The position numbers and the translations under genes were made by a program. Under the pieces are notes generated by a model. That model saw nothing but the letters and a program-made list of their open reading frames with translations, had not been told where the DNA came from and did not search any database. From positions 51,083 to 115,082 of the forward strand of contig DGQF01000060.1 in the NCBI GenBank assembly GCA_002389675.1: DNA of 64,000 bases. The letters are read 5' to 3'. Within the stretch, counting starts at the first letter, position 1, and every line of letters begins with the position of its first letter. This stretch comes from Gammaproteobacteria bacterium UBA4421 (lineage in GTDB: Bacteria; Pseudomonadota; Gammaproteobacteria; Pseudomonadales; Azotimanducaceae). Positions 9,348 to 17,940 of this stretch are shown in pieces.

Positions 9348-10327
9348 CAGCGCAAGCTAACGCCCTGAGCAGAAAACGCCTGAGCAAACTGCTCCGGATA
9401 TCGATATCGCTTGACCTCTTGAAAAAAAACCTGCGCCTCTGGGTAGCACATTTGCAAGTAGAACAACCATTGTTTCACCCGATTACCTAAAAATCGTTTT
9501 GGATAGGCTCCTTTAGTGGCCTGATAGAACCCGAACAGAAGTTCTACCACCCGATCCCACGTGAACGGTACAATTGCCAACCCACTGACCTCTGCTTTGA
9601 TCTGTAGGGCAAGATCCGGGCAGGCCACCAAACCCCTCCCCAGCATGAAGTCTTCACAATTGCTCTCACTTTTACAGCGACGCCAGTCCTCAAGATTCCA
9701 TATTTCCCCGTTCGCCACCACAGGAATATCTAACGCGGCTACAATCTCAGCGATGCACGACCAATAGGCTGGAGGCCGATAACCATCCGCTCGCGACCGC
9801 GCATGCACCACCAACTCGCTGGCCCCTGCCTCTGCGATGGCCACGGCATTGTCCATGTAGCAACTGCGGTCTTCAAATCCCAGCCTTATTTTTGCCGTCA
9901 CCGGCACTTTAACTGGGACAGCGCGACGAACAGCGCCCACAATATCGCTGATCAGACGAGTATTTTTTAATAAAATCGCGCCGCCTTGACTGTTGTTCAC
10001 GGTCCTCGCCGGGCAACCAAAATTCAAATCTATCGCGGCCGCGCCCAGTGTTGCCGCATTGCAAGCGCTGGCTGCGAGCGACTGAGGGTTGCTGCCCAGC
10101 AGCTGCACACGCACCGGCGTTCCGGTGGGGGTGGCACTGCGATCATTCGGGGCCTCCCGCAACCCCCTCAATTCTGGACAATCGCGCAGGAGTGTCTTAG
10201 TCGAAATGGGCCGATCGTTGACCCTCAAAAACTCACTGACACAAATATCGATACCGCCAATCGCACTGTAGATGCTGCGAAAATGATGATCTACAACACC
10301 TTCCATCGGCGCTAAAAACAGTCGCAT
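9344..10327 (-). CDS. dusC: tRNA-dihydrouridine(16) synthase DusC
   Basis: A 327-residue FMN enzyme that reduces uridine in the tRNA D-loop with NADPH. The protein opens RLFLAPMEGVVD, has the catalytic-Cys motif FGCPARTVN, the KIRLGF strand, HARSR, and the phosphate motif NGEIW with LGRG. The GCP(A/S)(R/K)TVN pattern and the length match DusC (E. coli about 315) rather than DusA or DusB. An open frame continues upstream to 10462, but MRLFLAPMEG at 10327 is the family start. It is the last gene of a probable three-gene minus-strand operon with the two small split-barrel-type genes. Confidence 0.9.
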   Translation of the reverse strand: MRLFLAPMEGVVDHHFRSIYSAIGGIDICVSEFLRVNDRPISTKTLLRDCPELRGLREAPNDRSATPTGTPVRVQLLGSNPQSLAASACNAATLGAAAIDLNFGCPARTVNNSQGGAILLKNTRLISDIVGAVRRAVPVKVPVTAKIRLGFEDRSCYMDNAVAIAEAGASELVVHARSRADGYRPPAYWSCIAEIVAALDIPVVANGEIWNLEDWRRCKSESNCEDFMLGRGLVACPDLALQIKAEVSGLAIVPFTWDRVVELLFGFYQATKGAYPKRFLGNRVKQWLFYLQMCYPEAQVFFQEVKRYRYPEQFAQAFSAQGVSLRC

Positions 10328-10370
10328 TGCCTCTCCAACCAACGACACGGCAGCGTCATCACATCGACAC

Positions 10371-10787
10371 TCAAATATGCAACGGCTGCAAACGCACAGG
10401 TGTTGCCTCACACGCCTGTGTGCCACCGCTAAACAAAGCGATAAAAGAGTCCGCCCAGCCATATTTTGCGGCTCTCAATCGATGATAATGCCCGTGATTG
10501 TCGGGGTCAGGCGCGGCATGAAAACGGCGCGCCTGACCGCCCTGCTCCACTGTCAAAACCGGGTCAGCTACAAGCGCTTGCATCCAGAAATCGGTCGCAG
10601 CGCCGTGTTCGATCCACTGCACTTGCGCATCCCCGACAACCCAAACTCGAACGGGGCTGACGCTATTGTCAGCCACCTGGCGATGCAGCACCACTACTTC
10701 ACCGCCTAACTCACTGACCACATAAGTTGACCCAACAATCGCAACCGGGATCAGCAGCAGGCCGATCACTATATTTCGAATACGCAA
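10371..10787 (-). CDS. Membrane-anchored DUF385/nitroreductase-like small protein
   Basis: A 138-residue protein with one N-terminal hydrophobic segment (IVIGLLLIPVAIVGSTYVV) and a soluble domain. Features such as VWVVGDAQVQWIEHG, LTVEQGGQARRFHA and LRAAKYGWADSFIALF resemble the F420-type nitroreductase/DUF385 split barrel. Proteobacterial members probably bind another cofactor or none. The start is TTG, backed by GGAAGGAAAGG immediately upstream. It lies 32 bases after the PPOX-like gene and 43 before dusC on the same strand. Confidence 0.65.
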   Translation of the reverse strand: MRIRNIVIGLLLIPVAIVGSTYVVSELGGEVVVLHRQVADNSVSPVRVWVVGDAQVQWIEHGAATDFWMQALVADPVLTVEQGGQARRFHAAPDPDNHGHYHRLRAAKYGWADSFIALFSGGTQACEATPVRLQPLHI

Positions 10788-10819
10788 AACCTTTCCTTCC
10801 TATGTGAGTCAAGGGCCAC

Positions 10820-11365
10820 CTACGCCTGCTCGCGCGCAAATTGTGCATAGGCTGCAGCCGTGCCCTGAGCCATCTTATCGCCATCAAAGGGAATAGACAT
10901 CTCCGGCGAAAACTCCATCACTACCCGTTCCGGAGTGTCTAAGAAGCGCACAAACATGTCAGGATCCAATCCTCGCGTGAACGCATTACCATCATCTGGG
11001 CGAGCAGCCATGCCTTTTGCCAACAGCGTATACATCCACATTTTGACACTCTGATCTTCGTGAATCACCGTATGACCCTTGTAGGTCACTGTTTTGCCGC
11101 CGCCCATTGGCGTTCCTTTGCTGGTCAATACAACTGAGGAACGCCCGTCTCTGGCAATGGCTTTGACACGCACCCGCTCACGGGTTGCCGTCATCCAGAT
11201 TTTCCCTTTAACCGGAACGTAAGCGGTAATCACGCCTAATGGGTGGCCAGATTTGTTGGCCCAACAAAAAACACACTCGCCTGCACTCTTGAGCAATTCT
11301 TCCTCTCGCTCGGGATCTAACCGGTACTGTTTAACGTCATCATAATTAACGTTTTGTTCAACCAT
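10820..11365 (-). CDS. Pyridoxamine 5'-phosphate oxidase-like flavin/F420 split-barrel protein
   Basis: This 181-residue protein has the PPOX split-barrel pattern: GVITAYVPVKGKIWMTATRERVRVKAIARDG, then SSVVLTSKG and GKTVTYKGHTVIHED. Family members bind FMN, F420 or heme and perform redox chemistry on small substrates. The C-terminal part, about 70 residues long, includes RFLDTPERVVMEFSPE, a segment seen in uncharacterised members. It is the first gene of the operon leading to dusC. The substrate and cofactor cannot be read from the sequence. Confidence 0.75.
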   Translation of the reverse strand: MVEQNVNYDDVKQYRLDPEREEELLKSAGECVFCWANKSGHPLGVITAYVPVKGKIWMTATRERVRVKAIARDGRSSVVLTSKGTPMGGGKTVTYKGHTVIHEDQSVKMWMYTLLAKGMAARPDDGNAFTRGLDPDMFVRFLDTPERVVMEFSPEMSIPFDGDKMAQGTAAAYAQFAREQA

Positions 11366-11484
11366 CTCTACTTCTCTGCTTTTAACCAGCGGTTATTTTA
11401 TGTTTTTTTCAACTTGATTGCCCATTTACCTTGCCCCCTGTTGAGACCTGAGCAAAGATTGGATTTTGCACTCTGGATAATTGC

Positions 11485-12261
11485 ATGGAATTAACAGATC
11501 GAGTCGCCGTCATTACCGGCGGCAGTGGCGGTATCGGACAAGCAATGGCCCGCGCCTTTCTGGCGGCGGGCGCGCGCACGGTTGTTCTGGCCGACTTGGA
11601 CGAAACCGCTGTGAATGACGCAGCTAAAGACATCGGTTGTGAAGGCATGCCCTGCAATGTCACCGACGAATCACAGGTGCGGCAGTTAATTGCAACCACG
11701 CTGGAGCGCCATGGGCAGATTGACCTCTTGTGCTCAAACGCCGGCGCAGGCGGCGACGGTGTACTGACCGACGCTGATAATGCTGTCTGGCAAAACCAAT
11801 GGGAATTACACGTCATGTCCCATTTATACGCGGCACGTGCGGCTCTGCCTAGCATGCTGGCGCGTGGCGAGGGCTATCTGCTAAATACCGCTTCAGCGGC
11901 AGGACTATTAGCTGCGCTGGGAAGCGGTCCTTATACCGTCACCAAAGCCGCCGCTGTCAAGCTTGCCGAATTTCTGGCCATAACCCATGGAGATGACGGT
12001 ATTCGCGTTTCAGTACTTTGCCCACAGGGCGTCAATACGCCCATGGCACCCAAAGCATTGGGTGATGGCCAAACAGACGGCATCATTGAGGCCAGCGCAC
12101 TGGCTGAAGTGGTCGTTGAAGCGCTGCGCGAGGAACGCTTTTACGTTCTACCTCACCCGGAAGTCGAAGACTATGTGCGGCGCAAAGGGGATAACGTTGA
12201 TCGCTGGCTAAACGGCATGCGCCGTCTGCGGCGTCAATCAATGGCTGATCCTTCGGCCTGA
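11485..12261 (+). CDS. Short-chain dehydrogenase/reductase (SDR)
   Basis: A classical SDR of 258 residues. TGGSGGIG is at residues 11-18, CSNAGAGG is the NAG-type motif, and the catalytic set is NTASAAG with YTVTK. The C-terminal 40 residues are Arg-rich and lack the usual VDGG ending, as in an SDR subgroup often next to lipid- or steroid-catabolic genes. It is a plus-strand gene divergent from the PPOX-like gene and about 100 bases before rhlE. The substrate is unknown. Confidence 0.85.
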   Translation: MELTDRVAVITGGSGGIGQAMARAFLAAGARTVVLADLDETAVNDAAKDIGCEGMPCNVTDESQVRQLIATTLERHGQIDLLCSNAGAGGDGVLTDADNAVWQNQWELHVMSHLYAARAALPSMLARGEGYLLNTASAAGLLAALGSGPYTVTKAAAVKLAEFLAITHGDDGIRVSVLCPQGVNTPMAPKALGDGQTDGIIEASALAEVVVEALREERFYVLPHPEVEDYVRRKGDNVDRWLNGMRRLRRQSMADPSA

Positions 12262-12364
12262 TCTGAGTGGATATGCGGGCATTGCACTTGACACGCTGCT
12301 AGACAGCGGCCATGCTCCGCGCCCATCGCGCGACCTTACGCCGCGCCCCTCCAAAAGGCATCCA

Positions 12365-13618
12365 TTGAATACACCAAATTTCGACGCGCTCGGCGTCAGT
12401 CCCATGTTTACGCCCGCACTTGAGCAAGCAAATTTTAAAACACCCAGCGAAATCCAGCACCTAGCCATCCCCGTTCTACTCAAAGGAGAGGACGTTTTGG
12501 GTATCGCCCAGACAGGCACCGGCAAAACTGCGGCGTTTGGACTTCCTCTGCTCCAGCTACTGCATAACCGCCCAAAAGCCCCACCTAAATGCCCGCAAGC
12601 GGTCGTTTTGGCACCCACTCGGGAATTGGCAATACAGATCTTCACCGAACTTACGAACTTTGCCAAAGCAACCCAGCTTAGCCTGGCCTGCATTTACGGC
12701 GGCGTAGGCCAAGGGCCACAAGTAAAAAAATTAATGCAAGGGGTCGATATTTTAATCGCAACCCCGGGCCGTTTGTTGGACCTAACACAACAAAACAAAC
12801 TTGATCTGTCAGAGGCAAGCCATCTGGTCCTAGATGAAGCAGACCGTCTCCTGGACATGGGTTTTATCAGAGACGTCAAACGCATCGTCGCACAGATCCC
12901 CAAGCGCAGACAATCGTTGTTGTTTTCGGCCACTATGCCAGAGGCCGTACTGAGTCTAGCCAACGAAATTTTGCGGTCACCGGTTCGCATCGACGTATCA
13001 CCAAAACAGGTCACCGTTGAAAAAATCCAACAGTACGTCGCCATAGTCGACACCACTGCAAAACTCGACGCACTCCATCATTTATTGATGCAAAAAGAGG
13101 TGACCCGTGCGATTGTTTTTGGACGCACAAAATATGGCTGCGAAAAAGTGGCGCGTAAATTGCGCGGCGCGGGGGTCAGCGCGGAAGCCATCCACGGCAA
13201 CAAATCTCAGAATGCGCGCAACCGTGCATTGGAGGCCTTTAAAACCGGCGACGCATGGGTGCTAGTCGCCACCGATATAGCGGCGCGCGGCATCGATATC
13301 GATGGCGTTTCGCACGTCATTAACTTTGAACTGCCGCACGAACCAGAAAGCTATGTTCACCGCATAGGCCGCACCGGCCGTGCCGGTGCGCTTGGGTGTG
13401 CTTGGTCACTGGTCGATCCGAGTGAAACCAAGCGTCTGAAAGCCATCGAAAGGTTCATAAAACGCAAACTTGATATCGCGACCTTAGACTTTCCCACCGC
13501 AAGCACCGCCATCATCAGCCAAGGGGCAACACCACAAAGCCGAGCCCCCCAAAGCGAAAACCGCCCAACCAAACGACGACGTCCCAGACGCCGCAAGGCC
13601 GCGCCCTCCGCAGCATAA
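12365..13618 (+). CDS. rhlE: DEAD-box RNA helicase RhlE
   Basis: A 417-residue DEAD-box helicase. The Q motif is FKTPSEIQ, Walker A AQTGTGKT, motif Ia PTRELA, motif II VLDEAD, motif III SAT, and motifs V-VI ATDIAARGIDID and HRIGRTGRAG. The C-terminal tail is short and basic (KRRRPRRRK), as in RhlE. The enzyme remodels RNA in ribosome assembly and decay. The start is TTG with AAAAGG seven bases upstream; the resulting N-terminus NTPNFDALGVSP aligns with RhlE (SFDSLGLSP), so TTG is preferred to the later ATG. Confidence 0.92.
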   Translation: MNTPNFDALGVSPMFTPALEQANFKTPSEIQHLAIPVLLKGEDVLGIAQTGTGKTAAFGLPLLQLLHNRPKAPPKCPQAVVLAPTRELAIQIFTELTNFAKATQLSLACIYGGVGQGPQVKKLMQGVDILIATPGRLLDLTQQNKLDLSEASHLVLDEADRLLDMGFIRDVKRIVAQIPKRRQSLLFSATMPEAVLSLANEILRSPVRIDVSPKQVTVEKIQQYVAIVDTTAKLDALHHLLMQKEVTRAIVFGRTKYGCEKVARKLRGAGVSAEAIHGNKSQNARNRALEAFKTGDAWVLVATDIAARGIDIDGVSHVINFELPHEPESYVHRIGRTGRAGALGCAWSLVDPSETKRLKAIERFIKRKLDIATLDFPTASTAIISQGATPQSRAPQSENRPTKRRRPRRRKAAPSAA

Positions 13619-13667
13619 TCAAGTGAACCTAACCCTCGTGCGCAGGCCTGCCTAGAACTACTGTTTC

Positions 13668-14072
13668 CTAGCCTGTGCCATGAGCGTTCACCCGCGACAT
13701 TAACTGTTCAAGTTTGATTGCCCAAGCGCGGGTCTCCTGCGTTGTCCACGCTGCGCCAAATGCGCCGCGGACCACTGCTTGCGTGGCGATAAAAAATGCC
13801 TGATACATCTGCGGCGTTACACGGTAGGCGTTGAAGTGATTATCCAACTCCCAATCCCAATAGCCCCCTGGCACCAGCGCTTCGTCATTCATCAGCAAAT
13901 CAATCACCGCTTCAAACATGCGACCCTGCATCGATTCATCAGAATGTTCCAAGAGCGCATAACCGTCAGGACTCAACCGAAAAAACTGCTCAAAAACCAA
14001 TGGCGTGATATCCCCTAATTTTTGCGCGCACACCTCCAGAGTTTGCACCACAACACTTGCAGATTTATCCAT
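13668..14072 (-). CDS. Possible globin-fold protein
   Basis: A 134-residue, all-helical, cytosolic-looking protein. The pattern VVVQTLEVCAQKLGDITPLVFEQFFRLSP followed by a mid-protein acidic/His stretch and AWAIKLEQLM at the end resembles divergent bacterial globin-like proteins. I cannot securely place a proximal histidine, so heme binding is unproven. The open frame extends upstream to 14171, but ATG 14072 has a TAGGAA site and avoids overlap with the divergent gene. A 5-1-5 palindrome covers that ribosome site. Confidence 0.5.
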   Translation of the reverse strand: MDKSASVVVQTLEVCAQKLGDITPLVFEQFFRLSPDGYALLEHSDESMQGRMFEAVIDLLMNDEALVPGGYWDWELDNHFNAYRVTPQMYQAFFIATQAVVRGAFGAAWTTQETRAWAIKLEQLMSRVNAHGTG

Positions 14073-14083
14073 ATGCGCAAAAT

Positions 14084-14094
14084 TCCTATTAGGA
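14084..14094. promoter_or_regulatory. Palindrome TCCTATTAGGA over a ribosome site
   Basis: A perfect 5-1-5 inverted repeat that overlaps the ribosome-binding region of the minus-strand globin-like gene, in the short gap to the divergent gene at 14161. It could be an operator or chance. Confidence 0.3.
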
Positions 14095-14160
14095 TTAAAT
14101 CCCGCAAGACGATAGCATACCGATGGTATCCATACGCATTCAATCCAAGGTGCCCAGTTC

Positions 14161-15288
14161 ATGCTCAACAAACTCGATGATTTCCCAATTCACCAAACAC
14201 CGGAACCTCTGAGCCATCCAAGCACCAGCGATCGTAATGTTTACGATCGTACCTGGTTCAACGGCTATGCGAACGATGGGTCTTATTATTTTGGACTGGG
14301 CATGGCCGTATATCCCCACCGCCGTATCTTAGATGGCGCATTTAGTGTGGTGCGACCCGGCGGCCAGCAGCATTGTTTCTTCGGTTCCAGGCGCGCCCCT
14401 GACGAACGCACCGATATGAGTGTTGGACCCTTACGTATTGAAGTTATCGAACCTATGCGCACAACTCGCGTCATCCTCGATTCCAACTCTAGCGGTCTGG
14501 CCTGCGATCTGACCTTCTCAGCGCTAACAGCATCGATAGAAGAAGCCCGGCAAACCCTTTGGAATGGTTCGCGACGGGTCATGGATGCCACTCGATTTGA
14601 TCAATTTGGCACATGGCAAGGCTCTCTGGAGACACCCGAAGGCACCATCAAAATAGACTCCAAGCAATGTCGGGCAACCAAAGATCGCTCATGGGGTGTC
14701 CGTCACGTCGGCGAAGCAGAAATTGGCGGCGCGCCTGTTGTGCCAGAGGGCATTTTTTTCTTATGGGCGCCACTGTTTTGGGACGACCACATCACACATG
14801 CGATATTTTTCGACGGCCAAGATGGGCGCGCACTGGTGCGCGAAGGACTTACCGCACCGCTGTATCGCGACACGGATGCGATTCCCGCTATCGAAGACGG
14901 CCAGGTGAAACATATGGCAACCGCCCAGCATCGAATCACCTATCACCCGGGCACAAGACTGGCGCAGCATGCGGAACTCGACCTGATACACCTCGACGGT
15001 TCAATTCGCACCATCACCATGGAGCCAATACTGAGATTTCAAATGAAAGGCTTGGGCTATGCTCACCCCAAATGGCGCCAGGGCAGCTGGCAGGGCGAAT
15101 TAGCGCTGGGGCACGAGAGCTTTGACCCGCATAAGATCGACCTACTCAGACCAGAAAACATTCATGTGCAGCAGGTGGTCCGGGTCAGTGACGGCCAAAG
15201 GACAGGCATTGGGGCGCTAGAACAAGTGGTCGCGGGTCCCTATGCACCGGCCGGTTTCACCCAGTTTTTTGACGGCGCCGCGCCTTAA
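14161..15288 (+). CDS. DUF7064/DUF7065-like protein (CrtC/AttH-type lipocalin fold)
   Basis: A 375-residue protein without signal peptide or membrane segment. It shows TWFNGYANDGSYYFGLGMAVYPHRR near the start, repeated beta-strand patterns, and a KDRSWGVR motif in the middle. This fits the double-lipocalin-like DUF7064/7065 family that recurs near P450, SDR and acyl-CoA genes in steroid- or terpene-degrading proteobacteria. Its relatives include CrtC-type hydratases, so binding or hydration of a hydrophobic substrate is possible. It is convergent with the luciferase-like gene and lies at the edge of the catabolic island. Confidence 0.6.
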   Translation: MLNKLDDFPIHQTPEPLSHPSTSDRNVYDRTWFNGYANDGSYYFGLGMAVYPHRRILDGAFSVVRPGGQQHCFFGSRRAPDERTDMSVGPLRIEVIEPMRTTRVILDSNSSGLACDLTFSALTASIEEARQTLWNGSRRVMDATRFDQFGTWQGSLETPEGTIKIDSKQCRATKDRSWGVRHVGEAEIGGAPVVPEGIFFLWAPLFWDDHITHAIFFDGQDGRALVREGLTAPLYRDTDAIPAIEDGQVKHMATAQHRITYHPGTRLAQHAELDLIHLDGSIRTITMEPILRFQMKGLGYAHPKWRQGSWQGELALGHESFDPHKIDLLRPENIHVQQVVRVSDGQRTGIGALEQVVAGPYAPAGFTQFFDGAAP

Positions 15289-15323
15289 AGGCCCGGCTCT
15301 ATACGTCCTATCATGCAGTCTTA

Positions 15324-16343
15324 TCAAGCCGCTGCTATATTCGCTCGCACCTGCGGCAGCACGTGATTGGCCACATACTCAAGACGGGCACTACCCTGCT
15401 CAATGGGCTCACCCGGTAGTTGCGCCCAGAAATGCACGTCTCTAATCTCGGGATAGGTCAGCAGCATTTCGGTCAATGATCTAACCGCCTCATCACCGTC
15501 CCATACGTTATAAAGACCCTGTTCTAACGCGGTATGCCCATCAGGAAACAAAGGCGTTTCATCCGGCGGACCAAACGCACCCCAAGAAACATATTCGTTG
15601 GTTTGATAAAGCGCATAGTCGGCCACACGGTTAGCTTCCGCCTCCGGGTCAGCTGAAATAATCCCCCAATGTCCCGCATAGATTGCGCCCTCGCTGCGAT
15701 CCCGTCCTAACGCGCGAAGAGCATCGATATAAACATCATGACCAATCCCACCAGTGGATAAGAAACCGTCACCCAGACGCGCCGCACGCGCTATTGCAGG
15801 CTGGGCCATGCCACCCATCAGAATTTTTGGCGTCGACTGCGGCTGCGGCGCAACGGTCAATCCCGAAATAGAAAATCGCTTACCTGTAATTTCAATCGGC
15901 TGACCACTCCAAGCCTGTCGCAAGATATCAACTCCCTCTTCCATCAGGCTTGGGCGATTCTTCAAACTGCGTTTAAAATAATCAAACTCGAGCGCTCGGT
16001 AGCCCAATCCCACACCCAAATCAAACCGCCCTTGCGTCAAAATCGACAATGCAGCCGCGTCTTCGGCGAGTCTTACAGGATCGGCAATAGGCAGCAGCAT
16101 TAAATTAGTGCCAATTTGCATACGCTGGGTGACCTGACCTATCGCCGCGGCGATCACCAAAGGCGAAGGGGTGTAACCGTCAGTCACAAAATGATGCTCG
16201 GTTAACCATACGGATTCAAACCCCAGAGTTTCCGCCCAGCTGATCTGACGCAGATTTTCTTGATACAAATCTTCAAAAGACAGAGTGCTTGGCGGGGGAT
16301 TACGAAAATCATACCAGAGGCCAAAACGAACCTTTTGTGCCAT
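15324..16343 (-). CDS. LLM-class flavin-dependent monooxygenase/oxidoreductase
   Basis: A 339-residue luciferase-like TIM-barrel protein. Family markers are visible: WAETLGFESVWLTEHHF, IAAAIGQVTQRMQIGTNLMLLP, RFDLGVGLGYR and PKILMGGMAQPAIARAARLGDG. These proteins use FMNH2 or F420 to oxidise hydrophobic substrates. It lies 100 bases downstream of a P450 on the same strand, so the two may act in the same pathway. The sequence does not decide between true monooxygenase and F420-type dehydrogenase. Confidence 0.85.
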   Translation of the reverse strand: MAQKVRFGLWYDFRNPPPSTLSFEDLYQENLRQISWAETLGFESVWLTEHHFVTDGYTPSPLVIAAAIGQVTQRMQIGTNLMLLPIADPVRLAEDAAALSILTQGRFDLGVGLGYRALEFDYFKRSLKNRPSLMEEGVDILRQAWSGQPIEITGKRFSISGLTVAPQPQSTPKILMGGMAQPAIARAARLGDGFLSTGGIGHDVYIDALRALGRDRSEGAIYAGHWGIISADPEAEANRVADYALYQTNEYVSWGAFGPPDETPLFPDGHTALEQGLYNVWDGDEAVRSLTEMLLTYPEIRDVHFWAQLPGEPIEQGSARLEYVANHVLPQVRANIAAA

Positions 16344-16443
16344 GTTATTTACCTTAAACAGAGATATTGATGTCCTTGCTTGGACAGGTTGAAAACGCTC
16401 GCGCGGCGATGCGCCGCAGATGCTGGCGTGTGAATCACATGCC

Positions 16444-17769
16444 TCAAACGACGTCGAAGTTCAGATTCAATGCCAGCGTCCCCAACATAATGCCCGGTTG
16501 ATGTAAGAATGTATTGTCAGCGGCATATTTAAAAGAACCGACCCGGTCAAGCAGCACATTCCATGCCACCGTTTGCTCCAGACGAGAAAGGTGTGCCCCG
16601 GGACAAACCCGTGCTCCCTGAGAAAAAGTGAGGTGACGCGTACCTGCTTTCCGGTCCAGCTTCAGTGACTTCGCCTCCGCCCATTCTTGTGGGTCGATAT
16701 TTGCCGCTGCCCAACGCAAATGCAGGAACGAGCCTTTGGGCACCGTCACGCCCTGAAAAACTTCATCCTGACTGGTAATTCTCGTCGACAACCCTTGAGT
16801 GGGCGATCGCAGCCGCATCCCTTCCTCGGTGAAAGCACGCACCTTGGAGCGGTCCGACTGCAGCGTTGACCAGATTTCCTGATTTTCAATCAACAGCTGT
16901 ACTTGCTCGGCCAATGCATACTGCGTCGTCTCCAGACCGCCGATCACCATCGCATAGACCACACCATTGATTTCCAAGTCTGTCAGTTTGCGCTTAAGGG
17001 GTGAGTATTCCACCGTGGTGAGATAACTGATCATGTCATCTTGCGGATGCTGCCGTTTGTGACTAATCAAATCCTGAGTGTACTGTTTGAATTCATCCAG
17101 AACCTTAAACTGCGCTTTGATTTCCTCCTCGGAGAGCACATTTCTCGGCCCGGTGCCATAAACAAAAGGCTGCACGCAGCCATCACCGAAATATTTTAAT
17201 AAATTAAGGTCTTCTAACGGCCATCCAAGCACCCCCGCCATAACCATTTGGGGCAGCGGCTGTGCAAACTCGCCTACAAACTCGACCGTACCCCGTGCAA
17301 TCCACTGATCGATCAATTGGTGGGCGAATTGAGTCACCATGGCTGCATTGCGCGATGCACCCGGTCCCACCCAGGGATCGGTAAGTTCCTGGCGATGCGA
17401 TCTCCACATTTCTGGGTTGGGTCGCAGCGACGCAATACTGGCCATCAACACGTTCACATTGGGCTGCTCAAACGGGTCAACTTCCGCTTCAACAAGCTGA
17501 CGCACAAACATGCTACCGGGCAGTGGGAAACGAACCTCGTCACGCACAACAGCCGCAATATCATCATGCTTGGTAAGAACATAAGCATCTGTTCCGGGCA
17601 AAAAACCTTCACCTTCCAAAAGATGCACAGGGTCTTCGTTGTGAAGAATATCGTAAGCTTCGTACCAATGCTCCTGCGCACCCGGCGAAAATAGATCAAC
17701 ATCGACGGCATGCATGGGGCAGCCTATTGGGCTCAAAGAATGGTTCGGTTTTTTATCTGAAGTATTCAT
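16444..17769 (-). CDS. Cytochrome P450 (A)
   Basis: A 441-residue soluble bacterial P450. The I-helix has GGLETT, the ExxR motif is EGMR, and the heme loop is FSQGARVCPG with the proximal ligand at Cys389. No membrane anchor is present, so it needs a ferredoxin partner, probably the one at 21717. The promoter region carries the TTGTAGT-N16-TTAGNCTAACT element shared with P450 B. A luciferase-like gene follows on the same strand. Oxidation of an apolar substrate is expected; which one is not known. Confidence 0.92.
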   Translation of the reverse strand: MNTSDKKPNHSLSPIGCPMHAVDVDLFSPGAQEHWYEAYDILHNEDPVHLLEGEGFLPGTDAYVLTKHDDIAAVVRDEVRFPLPGSMFVRQLVEAEVDPFEQPNVNVLMASIASLRPNPEMWRSHRQELTDPWVGPGASRNAAMVTQFAHQLIDQWIARGTVEFVGEFAQPLPQMVMAGVLGWPLEDLNLLKYFGDGCVQPFVYGTGPRNVLSEEEIKAQFKVLDEFKQYTQDLISHKRQHPQDDMISYLTTVEYSPLKRKLTDLEINGVVYAMVIGGLETTQYALAEQVQLLIENQEIWSTLQSDRSKVRAFTEEGMRLRSPTQGLSTRITSQDEVFQGVTVPKGSFLHLRWAAANIDPQEWAEAKSLKLDRKAGTRHLTFSQGARVCPGAHLSRLEQTVAWNVLLDRVGSFKYAADNTFLHQPGIMLGTLALNLNFDVV

Positions 17770-17788
17770 TTATTTCGCCAACAAAATT

Positions 17789-17822
17789 TTGTAGTTTGAT
17801 ACAATTATGCGTTAGGCTAACT
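17789..17822. promoter_or_regulatory. Shared P450 promoter/operator element, copy 1
   Basis: TTGTAGT, 16 bases, then TTAGGCTAACT. The second part contains the perfect palindrome GTTAG-G-CTAAC at 17811-17821. Read on the minus strand it gives TACAAA as a -10-like box, with the palindrome at the -35 position of P450 A. Copy 2 has exactly the same spacing. Confidence 0.6.
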
Positions 17823-17940
17823 CCAAATCCAATCAGAGGCAACTGACCATCTAAACCTCGCTGGATTATGCCAAACCAGCCGGCAATCAAAAAATCATAA
17901 TCAACGATAGCTTGTTGCTAACGTCAATCGGAGAATAGAG

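Noticed and set aside
14613-15125. A 170-codon Arg/His-rich open frame in the DUF7064-like gene
   Set aside because: It is an out-of-frame reading of a GC-rich real gene with no plausible start signal.
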